From Microbacteriaceae bacterium (GTDB lineage Bacteria > Actinomycetota > Actinomycetes > Actinomycetales > Microbacteriaceae), in assembly GCA_947452675.1 (NCBI GenBank), contig CANGDL010000004.1:1-64000 (forward strand): a stretch of DNA of 64,000 nt. Direction: 5' to 3'. Shown here in pieces: positions 33,914-46,215 of the stretch. The position numbers were made by a program, and so were the translations under genes. The notes under the pieces were generated by a model. It ran no database searches. It was not told the origin of the DNA and saw only the letters and a program-made list of their open reading frames with translations. Every line of letters begins with the position of its first letter. The first letter of the stretch is position 1.

Positions 33914-35418
33914 TGGCTAAAGACGAATTAATGAACTATGAAAAGGCCCTCGAGATGTTCGAGGTTGTCATCGGTCTGGAGGTTCACGTTGAGTTGAACA
34001 CGAAGACCAAGATGTTCTGTGGTTGCCGCAACGAGTTTGGCGACGAGCCGAACACCAACGTTTGCCCAATATGTATTGCCCTTCCTGGAGCGCTGCCAGC
34101 AGTGAACCGCACCGCTGTTGAATCGAGCATCTCGATCGGCTTAGCACTTGGCTGTGAAATCGCACCTAACGGTCGATTCGCTCGAAAGAACTACTTCTAC
34201 CCAGACCTTGCCAAGAACTTCCAGACCTCGCAGTATGACGAACCGATTGCCTTTGAAGGTGAATTGACCGTCGAGCTTCCTTCCGGCTCGGTTCACACCG
34301 TGCAGATCGAGCGTGCCCACATGGAAGAAGACGCCGGAAAGCTGACTCACATCGGTGGGTCGACCGGTCGCATCCAGGGCGCGGAGTATTCACTAGTTGA
34401 CTACAACCGTGCAGGTGTCCCGTTAGTTGAGATCGTGACCAAGCCGGTCTATGGCGCCGGAGCTGAGGCCCCAGAGCTTGCAGCGGCATACGTGCGTTCA
34501 ATCCGTGAAATCGTCAAGGGTCTTGGTGTCTCAGACGCCAAGATGGAACGCGGAAACGTCCGTTGTGATGCCAACGTTTCGCTTCGCCCACACGGGCAGG
34601 AAAAGCTAGGTACTCGCACCGAGACGAAGAATGTCAACTCACTTCGTTCAATCGAACGTGCGGTTCGCTACGAGATTCAGCGTCAGGCTGCACTTCTGGC
34701 CAAGGGCACTGCAATCATTCAGGAGACCCGCCACTGGCATGAGGATAAGGGCGCTACCAGCGCCGGACGTCCAAAGTCAGATGCCGACGATTACCGCTAC
34801 TTCCCAGAGCCAGACCTGGTTCCGGTTCAGCCTTCGAAGGAGCTTATTGAGTCACTTCGAGCAAAGCTACCTGAGAAGCCAGCTGACCGACGCAAGCGCG
34901 TTCAGGCGGAGTGGGGTTTCGCTGACCTAGAGTTCCGCGACGTTGTCAACGCAGATCTTCTTGACCAGATCGAGGAGACTGTCAGAGCCGGAGCTAAGCC
35001 TCAGGCTGCCCGCAAGTGGTGGACCGGCGAGCTCGCTCGCATTGCAAACAGCCAAGACAAGGATGTAACCGAGCTCGAGATTTCGGGAGCATACGTTGCC
35101 GAACTTGCTCAACTCGTTGATGCAGGAAAGTTGAACGACCGTCTGGCGCGTGAGGTTCTAACCTACGTTCTAAATGGCGAAGGTTCGCCGACCAAGATTG
35201 TAGCGGCCCGCGGGCTAGAGGTTGTTTCAGATGACGGCGCGCTAATCGCCGCTATCGACGCAGCGCTAGCGAAACAGCCAGATGTTCTAGATGCTATCCG
35301 TGAGGGCCGCATGCAGGCAGCAGGAGCCGTAATCGGTGCTGTTATGCAGGCAATGAAGGGCTCCGCCGATGCCGGTCGCGTGCGTGAGTTGCTCATTGAA
35401 AAGGCGAATGCGCAATAA
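33913..35418 (+). CDS. gatB: Aspartyl/glutamyl-tRNA amidotransferase subunit B
   Basis: [35 protein letters not shown]; overlaps gatA stop. Confidence 0.97.
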   Translation: MAKDELMNYEKALEMFEVVIGLEVHVELNTKTKMFCGCRNEFGDEPNTNVCPICIALPGALPAVNRTAVESSISIGLALGCEIAPNGRFARKNYFYPDLAKNFQTSQYDEPIAFEGELTVELPSGSVHTVQIERAHMEEDAGKLTHIGGSTGRIQGAEYSLVDYNRAGVPLVEIVTKPVYGAGAEAPELAAAYVRSIREIVKGLGVSDAKMERGNVRCDANVSLRPHGQEKLGTRTETKNVNSLRSIERAVRYEIQRQAALLAKGTAIIQETRHWHEDKGATSAGRPKSDADDYRYFPEPDLVPVQPSKELIESLRAKLPEKPADRRKRVQAEWGFADLEFRDVVNADLLDQIEETVRAGAKPQAARKWWTGELARIANSQDKDVTELEISGAYVAELAQLVDAGKLNDRLAREVLTYVLNGEGSPTKIVAARGLEVVSDDGALIAAIDAALAKQPDVLDAIREGRMQAAGAVIGAVMQAMKGSADAGRVRELLIEKANAQ

Positions 35419-35429
35419 GTTTCAAAGAT

Positions 35430-35466
35430 AAAAAAATCCCCGGTCATTTCGACCGGGGATTTTTTT
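35430..35466 (+). terminator. Rho-independent terminator after gatB
   Basis: AAAAAATCCCCGGTC-ATTTC-GACCGGGGATTTTTT. Confidence 0.9.
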
Positions 35467-35468
35467 CA

Positions 35469-35545
35469 TGGGGTGAGTAACGGGGCTTGAACCCGCGACC
35501 CCCTGGACCACAACCAGGTGCTCTACCAGCTGAGCTATACCCACC
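35469..35545 (-). tRNA. tRNA-His (anticodon GTG), CCA encoded
   Basis: Reverse complement GGTGGGTATAGCTCAGCTGGTAGAGCACCTGGTTGTGGTCCAGGGGGTCGCGGGTTCAAGCCCCGTTACTCACCCCA; full cloverleaf, G-1:C73, loop TTGTGGT. Confidence 0.96.
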
Positions 35546-35589
35546 ATGTGTGTTTCGCCGAAGCGCAACAACCGGAAAAGTCTATCAGA

Positions 35590-36204
35590 TTAGATGGACT
35601 CGGACGACTTTACATTTGCCGCAGCCTGCTTTGCCTGATCAGAAGTTGGCCCGGGAAGCGGCACCAGCACCGTGTTTCGGTAATAGCGAAGTTCGGTAAT
35701 TGATTCGAGGATGTCTGCCAGAGCGCGGTGACCACCCTCCTTTTTCGGAAGTTGGAAGTAGGCTCGCGGATACCAACGGCGAGTGAGTTCTTTGATCGAT
35801 GAAACATCGATGTTCCGATAGTGGAGGTGCTGGTCGAGTGCAGGCATGTAGCGATTCAAGAACATTCGGTCGGTTCCAATGGTGTTGCCTGCGAGGGGCG
35901 CCTGGCGGGCCTCAGGAACAAATCGCTTCACATAATCGAGGATAAGTTGTTCGGCATCGGCTAGATCAAGACCATTTTCGACGTCGTCAATCAGACCCGA
36001 TTCGGTATGCATGTTGCGCACGAAGTCGTTCATATTAGCCCAGGACTCAGGTCGCGGTTTTATGACTATGTTTAGGCCTTCATCCAGGATTTCAAGTTCT
36101 GAATTGGTGATCACGACGGCTACTTCGACTAGGCAGTCAGACTCAGGGTTCAGCCCTGTCATCTCACAGTCGATCCAAACTAGGTTGTCAGAAATCTCAA
36201 TCAC
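35590..36204 (-). CDS. orn: Oligoribonuclease
   Basis: LVWIDCEMTGLNPESDCLVEVAVVITN; RNIDVSSIKELTRRWYP; HRALADILESI. Confidence 0.96.
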   Translation of the reverse strand: MIEISDNLVWIDCEMTGLNPESDCLVEVAVVITNSELEILDEGLNIVIKPRPESWANMNDFVRNMHTESGLIDDVENGLDLADAEQLILDYVKRFVPEARQAPLAGNTIGTDRMFLNRYMPALDQHLHYRNIDVSSIKELTRRWYPRAYFQLPKKEGGHRALADILESITELRYYRNTVLVPLPGPTSDQAKQAAANVKSSESI

Positions 36205-36217
36205 ATTCCAAAAATAG

Positions 36218-36251
36218 GGGAGGCCTCCGACATTGTCGAAGACCTCCCAAG
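36218..36251 (-). terminator. Candidate rho-independent terminator after the RND gene
   Basis: On - strand GGGAGGTCTTCGACAATGTCGGAGGCCTCCCC followed by TATTTTTGG. Confidence 0.65.
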
Positions 36252-36265
36252 TCTAAACGGTTTGA

Positions 36266-39200
36266 CTATGCCAAGCGTTTAGCACGTTTTGTCGCTTTGC
36301 GCTCCTTGCGACCTTCGATTAGCCAGTAAAGCACCGGCACGATTACCAAGGTGAGGATCGTGGACGAGAACAGGCCTCCGATTACGACAATCGCAAGTGG
36401 TTGCGAAATGAATCCACCGCCTCCGGTCACTCCAAGAGCCATTGGGGTTAGCGCGAAGATAGTCGCGAGTGCTGTCATCAAGATCGGGCGGAGTCTCTGG
36501 CGTGCCCCATCCATGATCGCCTCCTGAATGGCCCGGCCATCCTTTCGGTATTGGTTGATGAGGTCGATCAGAACGATGGCATTCGTTACCACGATTCCGA
36601 CGAGCAGCAGCATTCCGATAAGAGCCGGAACGCCGAGAGCTGTGTCGGTGATTAGCAGCATGACTAGTGCGCCGGTGGCTGCGAATGGAATAGAGATCAA
36701 AAGGATCAGCGGCTGGATGATGCTTGCAAAGGTAGCAACCATCACGATGAACACAATTGCGATGGCGGCTAGCAGCGCTAAACCTAGCTGGCTGAAGGAA
36801 TCCGCCTGTGATGCACTAACACCACCGATGCTCGCGGTCGTGCCTAGTGGCAAATTGACAGAGCCTAGGCGCTTCGTTACATCAGCCGAGATGGCACCGA
36901 GATTCTTACCAGTAGGAGTGAGTGAAACGTTTGCAGTTCTATCTCCCTTTTCGCTGGTGATAGAAACAGGCACTCGAACTTCTTCAATCTTTGCGATCGT
37001 TGAAAGCTTGGTTAGCCCGGTTGCAGTTGGAATCTGAATGTTTGCTACCTTGGCAACGGTGTCAGGAATGTCGGTCTTGACCACGTAGATCGAAGTTTCG
37101 ACGCTATCAATGTTGACCTTACCGATGCTCGAAGGCTTCATCGCTGCTGCAACTAGACCACCAACGGTGATTTCGGTGAGGCCCTTCTTGGCAGCTGCCT
37201 TGCGATCGACAGTAACTCTCAAGGTTCGCTGCTTTTCGGCGAGTGAGTTTGTGATCTCAGAGACATCCTTTGTGCCCTTCATGGCACTCTGGACAGCGGT
37301 GATTGCGGCGTTGAGCTTTGCGTCGTCTGGAGCGACTACCTTGACGTCGATGGTGCTTGACGAACCGAAGCTAGAGCCACCACCCGAGCTGAATTTCACA
37401 GTTCCCAGGCTCGCGTCGGCTGCAAATGCCTTCTCAAGAGTCTTCTGAAGAGCGGCTTGGTCTACATTCTCCTTGGTGGTCACCTGGATAGAGGTTCCAC
37501 CAGCTGAGCCGCCGAAGGCCACTCGGCCGTCACCCGATGATCCGATGGTAGTATTCACAACCTCGATTTCAGGGTGGGTCAGCAGAATCGCTTCCACCTT
37601 CGCGGCAGCTTTATCCTTCTGAGCAAGAGTTTGCCCAGCAGGAAGCTCCTGGTTCAGCACGAAGCTGTTCGAACCGGATGACCCGATAAAGTCCGTTTTT
37701 AGCTGTGGAACTAGCCCAAAGGTGAAAACAAGGATGACAAAAGCGGATATGAGCGTGATGACAGGGCGCTTTTGTGTCCAAGTCAGAATCGGGATGTAGC
37801 CACGCTGCAGGATGTTCTTGCGTTCCTTAGTTTCTTCTTCGAGGCGAACGCGAGTTGCGTGAGCAGTTGCCTCGGCTTCATCCTTGTGCGCCGAAGCCGC
37901 CGGTGATTTCAAGAACCAGTAGGCCAAGACCGGCACGATGGTCAGCGAAACAAATAGCGACGCAGCTAACGCAATGGCGAAAGTGAAAGCGAATGGGCGG
38001 AATAGCTCTCCGACAATGCCGCCTACCAAAGCAATCGGCAGGAACACAGCGATTGTGGTTATCGTAGCCGCGGTGATTGCTCCCGAAACTTCACGCACTG
38101 CACGGAGGATTGCTTTGCGCTTTGGCTCCCCATAGGCCAGGTGGCGGTTGATATTTTCGATGACGACAATCGAGTCATCAACGACTCGACCAATTGCAAT
38201 TGTCAACGCACTCAGAGTGAATAGGTTCAGCGAGTAGCCAAACCAGCCGAGGCCGATGAACGTAATTAGCACCGAGGTCGGGATGGAAATTGCTGTCACA
38301 AGAGTCGACCGAACCGAGAGCAAGAACAGCAGGATCACGATGATCGCAAAGCCCAACCCAAGCAAACCCTCGGTGCTTAGGTTTTCAAGAGACTTACTCA
38401 CATAGGGGGCCTGATCAAAAATTGTGGTGATTGTCACATCGCCAAGTTTTTTCTTAAGTTCGTCAATTTTTCCAGTGATTCCCTTGGAAACTGCAACGGT
38501 GTTGGCATCCTGAGTCTTGGTAATCGAAATGGTGAGAGCGGCCTTGCCGTTGACGCGTGCAATCGAAGTAACCGGTGCATTTTCATACGCCACGGTTGCC
38601 ACATCGCCAATAGTCAGTGCGGTGATCGATGAAGAAACGGTTGGCGAGCTGGTGGTCGGAATCTTGAATCCTGACGGAATTTGACCAGTCATACCCGACG
38701 GAATTTGACCAGTCATACCGGCTGGAACACCACTGTTGGACGGTGCCTTGGTCGTCGTCACCGTAGTCTTGCTGCCGATTAGCGGAAGCGCCTTGAATGC
38801 AGCCAGCGAGTTGACTGGTGTGCCAACTTCAACCGAGATTGAACCCTTGTTGTCATCGATGGTTCCAGCTGGAATTACGAAGCCATTAGCCTGCAATGCG
38901 GTGGTGATTGACTGCGATGAAAGGCCGTTAGCGGTGAGAACCGCTTGCTTCAGGGTCAGGTTGATTCGTTTCTCGACCACACCCGAGATTGTGACATCAC
39001 GAACACCTGAGACCGAAGAAAGCAATGGAGTTGCGGTGTCTGCTAGGACCTTTCCGATGGCCTCATTGTTGCCGCTGTTGGCCGAAACGCCTAGTGCTAA
39101 AACTGGAACCGAGTCAAAGCTTCCCGAAAGCACCTTTGCGCTTGCCTCGCTCGGTAGCGACAGGGTTGCCAGCGCGGCGTTCAGGTTTTCCTTTACCTTT

Positions 39201-39508
39201 GCGGTGCTCGTGCCGTAATCAAACTCAACTCGCACGATAGACACATTGTTTTGCGAGGTTGCAGAAGATGTCACAAGCCCATCCAATGCTCGAACAGCAG
39301 TCTCGATTGGCTGGCTGACCTGCTTGTCGATGACCTCAGGTGATGCGCCGGGGTAGGTGGTGACGATAGCCGCCTGAGGCGTTTCAAAGCTTGGGATAAG
39401 TTCTTGCTTCAACGCTCCAACCGAAATCAGGCCAAAGATGGCGATGATGATTGTGATCAGTGCTACGACTGAACGGTTAGCGAGGCTTAGTTTGGCGAGA
39501 CGGTGCAC
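36266..39508 (-). CDS. RND efflux transporter permease (HAE1/AcrB-like)
   Basis: 1080 aa; RVVDDSIVVIENINRHLAYGEPKRKAILRAVREVSGAI; LLLVGIVVTNAIVLIDLINQ; duplicated RND topology. Confidence 0.94.
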   Translation of the reverse strand: MHRLAKLSLANRSVVALITIIIAIFGLISVGALKQELIPSFETPQAAIVTTYPGASPEVIDKQVSQPIETAVRALDGLVTSSATSQNNVSIVRVEFDYGTSTAKVKENLNAALATLSLPSEASAKVLSGSFDSVPVLALGVSANSGNNEAIGKVLADTATPLLSSVSGVRDVTISGVVEKRINLTLKQAVLTANGLSSQSITTALQANGFVIPAGTIDDNKGSISVEVGTPVNSLAAFKALPLIGSKTTVTTTKAPSNSGVPAGMTGQIPSGMTGQIPSGFKIPTTSSPTVSSSITALTIGDVATVAYENAPVTSIARVNGKAALTISITKTQDANTVAVSKGITGKIDELKKKLGDVTITTIFDQAPYVSKSLENLSTEGLLGLGFAIIVILLFLLSVRSTLVTAISIPTSVLITFIGLGWFGYSLNLFTLSALTIAIGRVVDDSIVVIENINRHLAYGEPKRKAILRAVREVSGAITAATITTIAVFLPIALVGGIVGELFRPFAFTFAIALAASLFVSLTIVPVLAYWFLKSPAASAHKDEAEATAHATRVRLEEETKERKNILQRGYIPILTWTQKRPVITLISAFVILVFTFGLVPQLKTDFIGSSGSNSFVLNQELPAGQTLAQKDKAAAKVEAILLTHPEIEVVNTTIGSSGDGRVAFGGSAGGTSIQVTTKENVDQAALQKTLEKAFAADASLGTVKFSSGGGSSFGSSSTIDVKVVAPDDAKLNAAITAVQSAMKGTKDVSEITNSLAEKQRTLRVTVDRKAAAKKGLTEITVGGLVAAAMKPSSIGKVNIDSVETSIYVVKTDIPDTVAKVANIQIPTATGLTKLSTIAKIEEVRVPVSITSEKGDRTANVSLTPTGKNLGAISADVTKRLGSVNLPLGTTASIGGVSASQADSFSQLGLALLAAIAIVFIVMVATFASIIQPLILLISIPFAATGALVMLLITDTALGVPALIGMLLLVGIVVTNAIVLIDLINQYRKDGRAIQEAIMDGARQRLRPILMTALATIFALTPMALGVTGGGGFISQPLAIVVIGGLFSSTILTLVIVPVLYWLIEGRKERKATKRAKRLA
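38673..38720 (-). repeat. Two tandem 24-bp units inside the RND gene, encoding GMTGQIPS x2
   Basis: gacggaatttgaccagtcatacc occurs at 38673 and again at 38697; protein PAGMTGQIPSGMTGQIPSGFK. Confidence 0.85.
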
Positions 39509-39579
39509 GGAAATCCCCTTTGAGAACGGTAATACTTAGGCTAACTCAGCAGAGTGCCTTTAGATTCCTGTGTGCGGAA

Positions 39580-40566
39580 CTATCCCTGAGTTTTTGCTGA
39601 GAGTTTTAGTTTGATTGCACTGGCTAAAGCGGCGACACCAATAGCTGAAACAATCACAGTCAGGGACGCATTCGTCGAAATTTCCGGCGCCCATTCGATC
39701 GAAGCGCCTCCATTTATAAAAGGAAGCTCGTTGACATGCATTGCATGAGCCACGAGTTTAAAGCCAATGAAGCCCAGGATGAATGCGATTCCATATTTCA
39801 AATACTCAAGTTTGTCTAGCAGCCCGCCGAGCAAGAAGTAGAGCTGACGCAAGCCCATCAGGGCAAAAACATTCGCTGCAAAAACAATGAACGCATCAGT
39901 GGTGATTCCAAAAATTGCAGGAATTGAGTCAAAAGCGAACATCACATCGGTGAGCGCGATTGCCGTGAAAACCACAATCATTGGGGTGAAAACTCTCTTG
40001 CCATTAACCAAAGTTCGTATGCGAGCTCCGTCAAAATCCTTTGAAACATGAATGCGCTTACGCAACCAGAGGATCAGTTTGCTTTCCGATTCTTCGTCCG
40101 CGTCCTCGGTGCGGAAGGCCTGGTGATAGGCCGTGTAGAGAAGGAATGCGCCGAAAAGATAGAAGACAGCGCTGAATGCATCGATCAGCGCGGCACCGGC
40201 GAGGATGAATAATCCTCGTAAGACCAAAGCCGTGATCACACCTACCATCAAGACTTCTTGCTGATACTTTTTTGGCACTGAGAAGCGGCTCATCAGAATT
40301 AAGAAAACAAACAAGTTATCTACGCTCAGGCTGTATTCGGTTAGCCAGCCGGCATAAAACTGACTTGCGGCCTCATGATTTCCAAGCAGGGCGATAAGTG
40401 AGCCGAAACCCAAAGCGAGGATCGCATAGGTGGCTATCCAAAGGGTAGATTCCCTAGCACTCGGGATGTGAGGGCGTTTGAAAATTATTAGGACATCGGC
40501 AATCAGAATTAGCGTAAGCACCACAAGCGCGGTGGATTCGAACCAAAAAGGCAGGGCGACGTGCAT
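39580..40566 (-). CDS. TerC family integral membrane protein
   Basis: YSLSVDNLFVFLILMSRFSVP; TDVMFAFDSIPAIFGIT; NVFALMGLRQLYFLLGGLL. Confidence 0.94.
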   Translation of the reverse strand: MHVALPFWFESTALVVLTLILIADVLIIFKRPHIPSARESTLWIATYAILALGFGSLIALLGNHEAASQFYAGWLTEYSLSVDNLFVFLILMSRFSVPKKYQQEVLMVGVITALVLRGLFILAGAALIDAFSAVFYLFGAFLLYTAYHQAFRTEDADEESESKLILWLRKRIHVSKDFDGARIRTLVNGKRVFTPMIVVFTAIALTDVMFAFDSIPAIFGITTDAFIVFAANVFALMGLRQLYFLLGGLLDKLEYLKYGIAFILGFIGFKLVAHAMHVNELPFINGGASIEWAPEISTNASLTVIVSAIGVAALASAIKLKLSAKTQG

Positions 40567-40579
40567 ACAAGTGCTGCTT

Positions 40580-42713
<2,134 letters not shown>

Positions 42714-42750
42714 TTGGATCCCCTTTTAGTGTTTATTTTGCCTGCGGAGG

Positions 42751-43914
42751 TTATTTCGACCGCAGTAAATTCTGAAGTTCTTTGACTAGTTCTTGCTGGT
42801 GCGTCTGGGTTTCGGGGCTATTGCGCAGGTATGAAGTGGTGTAGCCGAAGCCGACACGAGCCTCGAGGCTTGCCCACCCGGCCTGCCCACCAAGACCATT
42901 GTGACCGAAACCTTTGCCACCGGGGAACTCGAAGTGCGGTGGCGAAGGGAGCATAAAACCATTTCCCCAAACTGGGTGCGGCGCAGGCTCGTGCCAGACG
43001 TTCATGCCGAATGAGGCTGGTTTGATAGCCGTTTCAAGTGCCTCATCACCGACCAAGAGAATGCCATCGGTTTCGATCACTGCCGCCGAATAAATTTTGG
43101 CAAGCCCGAAAGCATTGGTGACTCCGTTCGCCCCAGCTAGCTCGATGGCTAGAGTTTCTGGGTCGTTGAATCCACCTTCGTCGGTTGGGTTTGTCGGGAG
43201 AGCGCCACCGAAAGTCATTGCCTTCTCCACCCAATACTGGTCGGTGCCGAATTCCGGATGCATTGACTTGAAATTGCCGTCATCTATCAAGTTAGCGACT
43301 CGGTGAAGCTCTTCAGCAGGCATTCCAATCCACATATCAACACCGAGAGGCCCGGTTACATGCTTCTGCAGGTATTCATTGGCGCTGAGACCGGTGACGC
43401 AGTGAATCAATTTGCTTACGAGGTGGCCAAACGTTAGTGCGTGGTATCCGTAGTTCGAATCCGGCTCCCAGAGTGGTTCTTGTCGCGCAAGCTCTTCGAC
43501 AACAGTGTGGCCATCAAGTAACTCGGCCCGCGAAATGTCTCGTCGTGGTGCGCTGAGGCCGGCACGGTGCCGAAGTAACGTCTTTACCTTGATTTCGGCT
43601 TTGCCATTCTGGGCGAACTCGGGCCAATAGTTCGCCACCGGGGCTTCTAGATCGAGCAGGCCTTGCTCAATTAGCCTCGTAGCAAGGATGCTAATGATGC
43701 CTTTAGTGCAAGAGAACACATCTGAAACGGTCTCACTAGACCAATCTTGATCAGGCTTCGCTTGGCCGCGCCAAAGGTTCACCACGGGAAGCCCATCCTT
43801 GAAAACTGCTAATGAGGCGCCACCTGCCGGGTTTTCTCCGCATTGTTTTGCAAAGAGAGCGGCCAAGCGTTCGAATTTGGGTTCGTATGATCCCTGAATT
43901 TCAGCTGACATCAT
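42751..43914 (-). CDS. Beta-lactamase-family serine hydrolase
   Basis: DVFSCTKGI (SxxK), YGYHALTFG (YxN-like), GHNGLGGQAGW. Confidence 0.88.
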   Translation of the reverse strand: MMSAEIQGSYEPKFERLAALFAKQCGENPAGGASLAVFKDGLPVVNLWRGQAKPDQDWSSETVSDVFSCTKGIISILATRLIEQGLLDLEAPVANYWPEFAQNGKAEIKVKTLLRHRAGLSAPRRDISRAELLDGHTVVEELARQEPLWEPDSNYGYHALTFGHLVSKLIHCVTGLSANEYLQKHVTGPLGVDMWIGMPAEELHRVANLIDDGNFKSMHPEFGTDQYWVEKAMTFGGALPTNPTDEGGFNDPETLAIELAGANGVTNAFGLAKIYSAAVIETDGILLVGDEALETAIKPASFGMNVWHEPAPHPVWGNGFMLPSPPHFEFPGGKGFGHNGLGGQAGWASLEARVGFGYTTSYLRNSPETQTHQQELVKELQNLLRSK

Positions 43915-44019
43915 TGTTTGCCGCCTTTCTTATCTCTAATTTCAGAATACTCTTCTAATCTCCTCTGGTTTGCACTTGGATGATGTTGTAATGATTCCAA
44001 TAACTGAAAGGGGTTAGCA

Positions 44020-45408
44020 ATGAGGCTCGAGCACGATCTTTTGGGTGAACTTGAAGTTCCGGACGAAGCATACTGGGGCGTGCACACGGCCAGGGCCGTT
44101 GAGAACTTCGGCATTTCCGGTGTGCCCATTGGCCACTATCGCTCCTTGGTTCGAGCCTTGGGCTACATCAAGGAAGCCTCAGCGATGGCGAACTTTGAGT
44201 TGGGGGAGCTTTCTGATGAAATCTTCAAACCTTTGCGCGCTGCTTGCGTTGAAGTCCGTGACGGCGCCTTTGACACAGAATTTGTCGTGGATGCGATTCA
44301 AGGCGGAGCCGGAACCAGCACAAATATGAACGCGAATGAGGTTATTGCAAACCGCGCACTAGAACTCGCGGGTTCACACAAGGGTGACTATGAGCTGATT
44401 CACCCGCTGAATCACGTGAACATGTCTCAATCTACAAACGATGTTTATCCGACGGCAATCAAAGTTGCTTTGATTATTGAAATCCTGGCCTTGTTGGATG
44501 AATTGGATCGGCTCAGATTAGCTTTTGCGAGCAAGGGGGTTGAATTTGCCTCGGTGATCAAAATGGGGCGAACCCAACTTCAGGATGCAGTGCCGATGAC
44601 ACTCGGGCAGGAGTTCGCCGCATATGGAGTGACCATTGCGGAAGACGAGGCAAGATTGCGCGAGGCAATTCGATTGCTCAGCGAAATTAACCTAGGCGGC
44701 ACCGCAATTGGCACGCAGCTAAATACCCCTAAAGGCTATGCAGAAGCGGTTTGTAAACACCTGAGCAACCTTTGTGACCACGAGTTTATTGTGGCCGAAA
44801 ATCTAATTGAAGCAACGCAGGATACTGGAGTGTTCGTTACCGCATCTAGTGTCCTAAAGCGTCTTGCGATCAAACTTTCAAAGATCTCGAACGACCTTCG
44901 TTTGCTTTCTAGCGGCCCTCGCGCCGGGTTCGGTGAAATTAACCTGCCGCCACGCCAGGCAGGTTCTTCGATAATGCCAGGAAAGGTAAACCCAGTAATT
45001 CCTGAGGTCGTCAATCAAATAGCCTTCACCGTAATTGGCAACGACACCACGGTGTCCATGGCCTCCGAGGCTGGTCAACTCGAGTTAAACGCCTTCGAGC
45101 CGATTATTGCAAGGTCCTTGCTAATGAGCATCACCTACCTTCGACGGGGTTGCAAAGTGCTCACTGACTTTTGCGTCACTGGAATCACGGCCAACGTTGA
45201 TTTTCTACGTCGAACCGTTGAGCATTCAATTGGTCTAGTGACTGCAATCTCACCTCGCATCGGCTATGAAAATGCGACCGCAGTTGCCAAACGCGCCCAA
45301 GAAACCGGCCAATCGGTAAGGCAAGTGGTTATTGAGATGGGTCTGTTGAGCGCCGCCGAATTTGACCAAATTCTTGGTGACATCGATAGGCTGACCGGCC
45401 GCGGCTAG
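44020..45408 (+). CDS. aspA: Aspartate ammonia-lyase
   Basis: RLEHDLLGELEVPDEAYWGVHTARA; GAGTSTNMNANEVIANRA; SSIMPGKVNPVIPEVVNQ. Confidence 0.94.
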   Translation: MRLEHDLLGELEVPDEAYWGVHTARAVENFGISGVPIGHYRSLVRALGYIKEASAMANFELGELSDEIFKPLRAACVEVRDGAFDTEFVVDAIQGGAGTSTNMNANEVIANRALELAGSHKGDYELIHPLNHVNMSQSTNDVYPTAIKVALIIEILALLDELDRLRLAFASKGVEFASVIKMGRTQLQDAVPMTLGQEFAAYGVTIAEDEARLREAIRLLSEINLGGTAIGTQLNTPKGYAEAVCKHLSNLCDHEFIVAENLIEATQDTGVFVTASSVLKRLAIKLSKISNDLRLLSSGPRAGFGEINLPPRQAGSSIMPGKVNPVIPEVVNQIAFTVIGNDTTVSMASEAGQLELNAFEPIIARSLLMSITYLRRGCKVLTDFCVTGITANVDFLRRTVEHSIGLVTAISPRIGYENATAVAKRAQETGQSVRQVVIEMGLLSAAEFDQILGDIDRLTGRG

Positions 45409-45420
45409 AGGCGCAGCCCT

Positions 45421-46215
45421 TTACTTAGAGTCTTCCTTCGCAAGCCGCTGGGCAAAGTACAACGGCACGATTGAGATCAGCACGGTGGTTACGGCCACCA
45501 CGTCAACTACTGGAGCCTTGCCTGGCCTGAACATGTTGTTCAAAATCCAAATAGGGAGCGTTTCGACCCCCGAACCGGCGGTGAAGGTGGTGACGATAAT
45601 CTCGTCGAAGCTTAGGGCGAACGCCAACAGGCCTCCAGCTATAAGCGCAGAACCAATCTGGGGAAGCGTCACGAGTCGGAAGGTTGTGAAGAGCCCTGCT
45701 CCAAGATCAGCGGAGGCATCTTCTAAGTTCCTGTTGGTTCGAGACAATCTGGCAAGGACGTTATTGTAAACAGTCACAACACAGAACGTGGCGTGCGCAA
45801 TAATCGCGGTCGCCATGCTCAACTGCAACCCTAAGACCGTTCTAAAGGCATTGTTCAAAGCCAATCCTGTCACGATGCCGGGAAGCGCGATTGGCAAGAT
45901 AACCATGAGGCCGACGGCTTGCTTCCCGAAGAATTTATATCTCGAAAGTGCGAGCGCCAGAAGTGTCCCAAGAACTAAGGCAATGGAAGATGAGCAAATT
46001 GCGATGAGAACGCTTGTACCAAGAGCGGCAAGTAGCCCTCCCGAACCAAAAGCCTTCGCCCACCAGTCAAAAGTGAAGCCTGGTGGCGGCCAATACATGT
46101 TCATGGATTTGTTAAACGAGTTAATAAGAACGATGAATAGAGGCAAATAGATTATGGCTAGAACTCCGCCAGTAGCGGTGCCCAAGAATATTTTTGCCGA
46201 GTTACTGATGCGCAT
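45421..46215 (-). CDS. potC: Spermidine/putrescine-type ABC transporter permease (PotC-like)
   Basis: DASADLGAGLFTTFRLVTLPQIGSALIAGGLLAFALSFDEIIVTTF; adjacent to potB-, potD- and potA-like genes. Confidence 0.87.
   Translation of the reverse strand: MRISNSAKIFLGTATGGVLAIIYLPLFIVLINSFNKSMNMYWPPPGFTFDWWAKAFGSGGLLAALGTSVLIAICSSSIALVLGTLLALALSRYKFFGKQAVGLMVILPIALPGIVTGLALNNAFRTVLGLQLSMATAIIAHATFCVVTVYNNVLARLSRTNRNLEDASADLGAGLFTTFRLVTLPQIGSALIAGGLLAFALSFDEIIVTTFTAGSGVETLPIWILNNMFRPGKAPVVDVVAVTTVLISIVPLYFAQRLAKEDSK

Noticed and set aside
36528-37037. 169-aa ORF (+) opposite the RND gene
   Set aside because: Antisense to a conserved membrane protein; composition is typical of a shadow frame.
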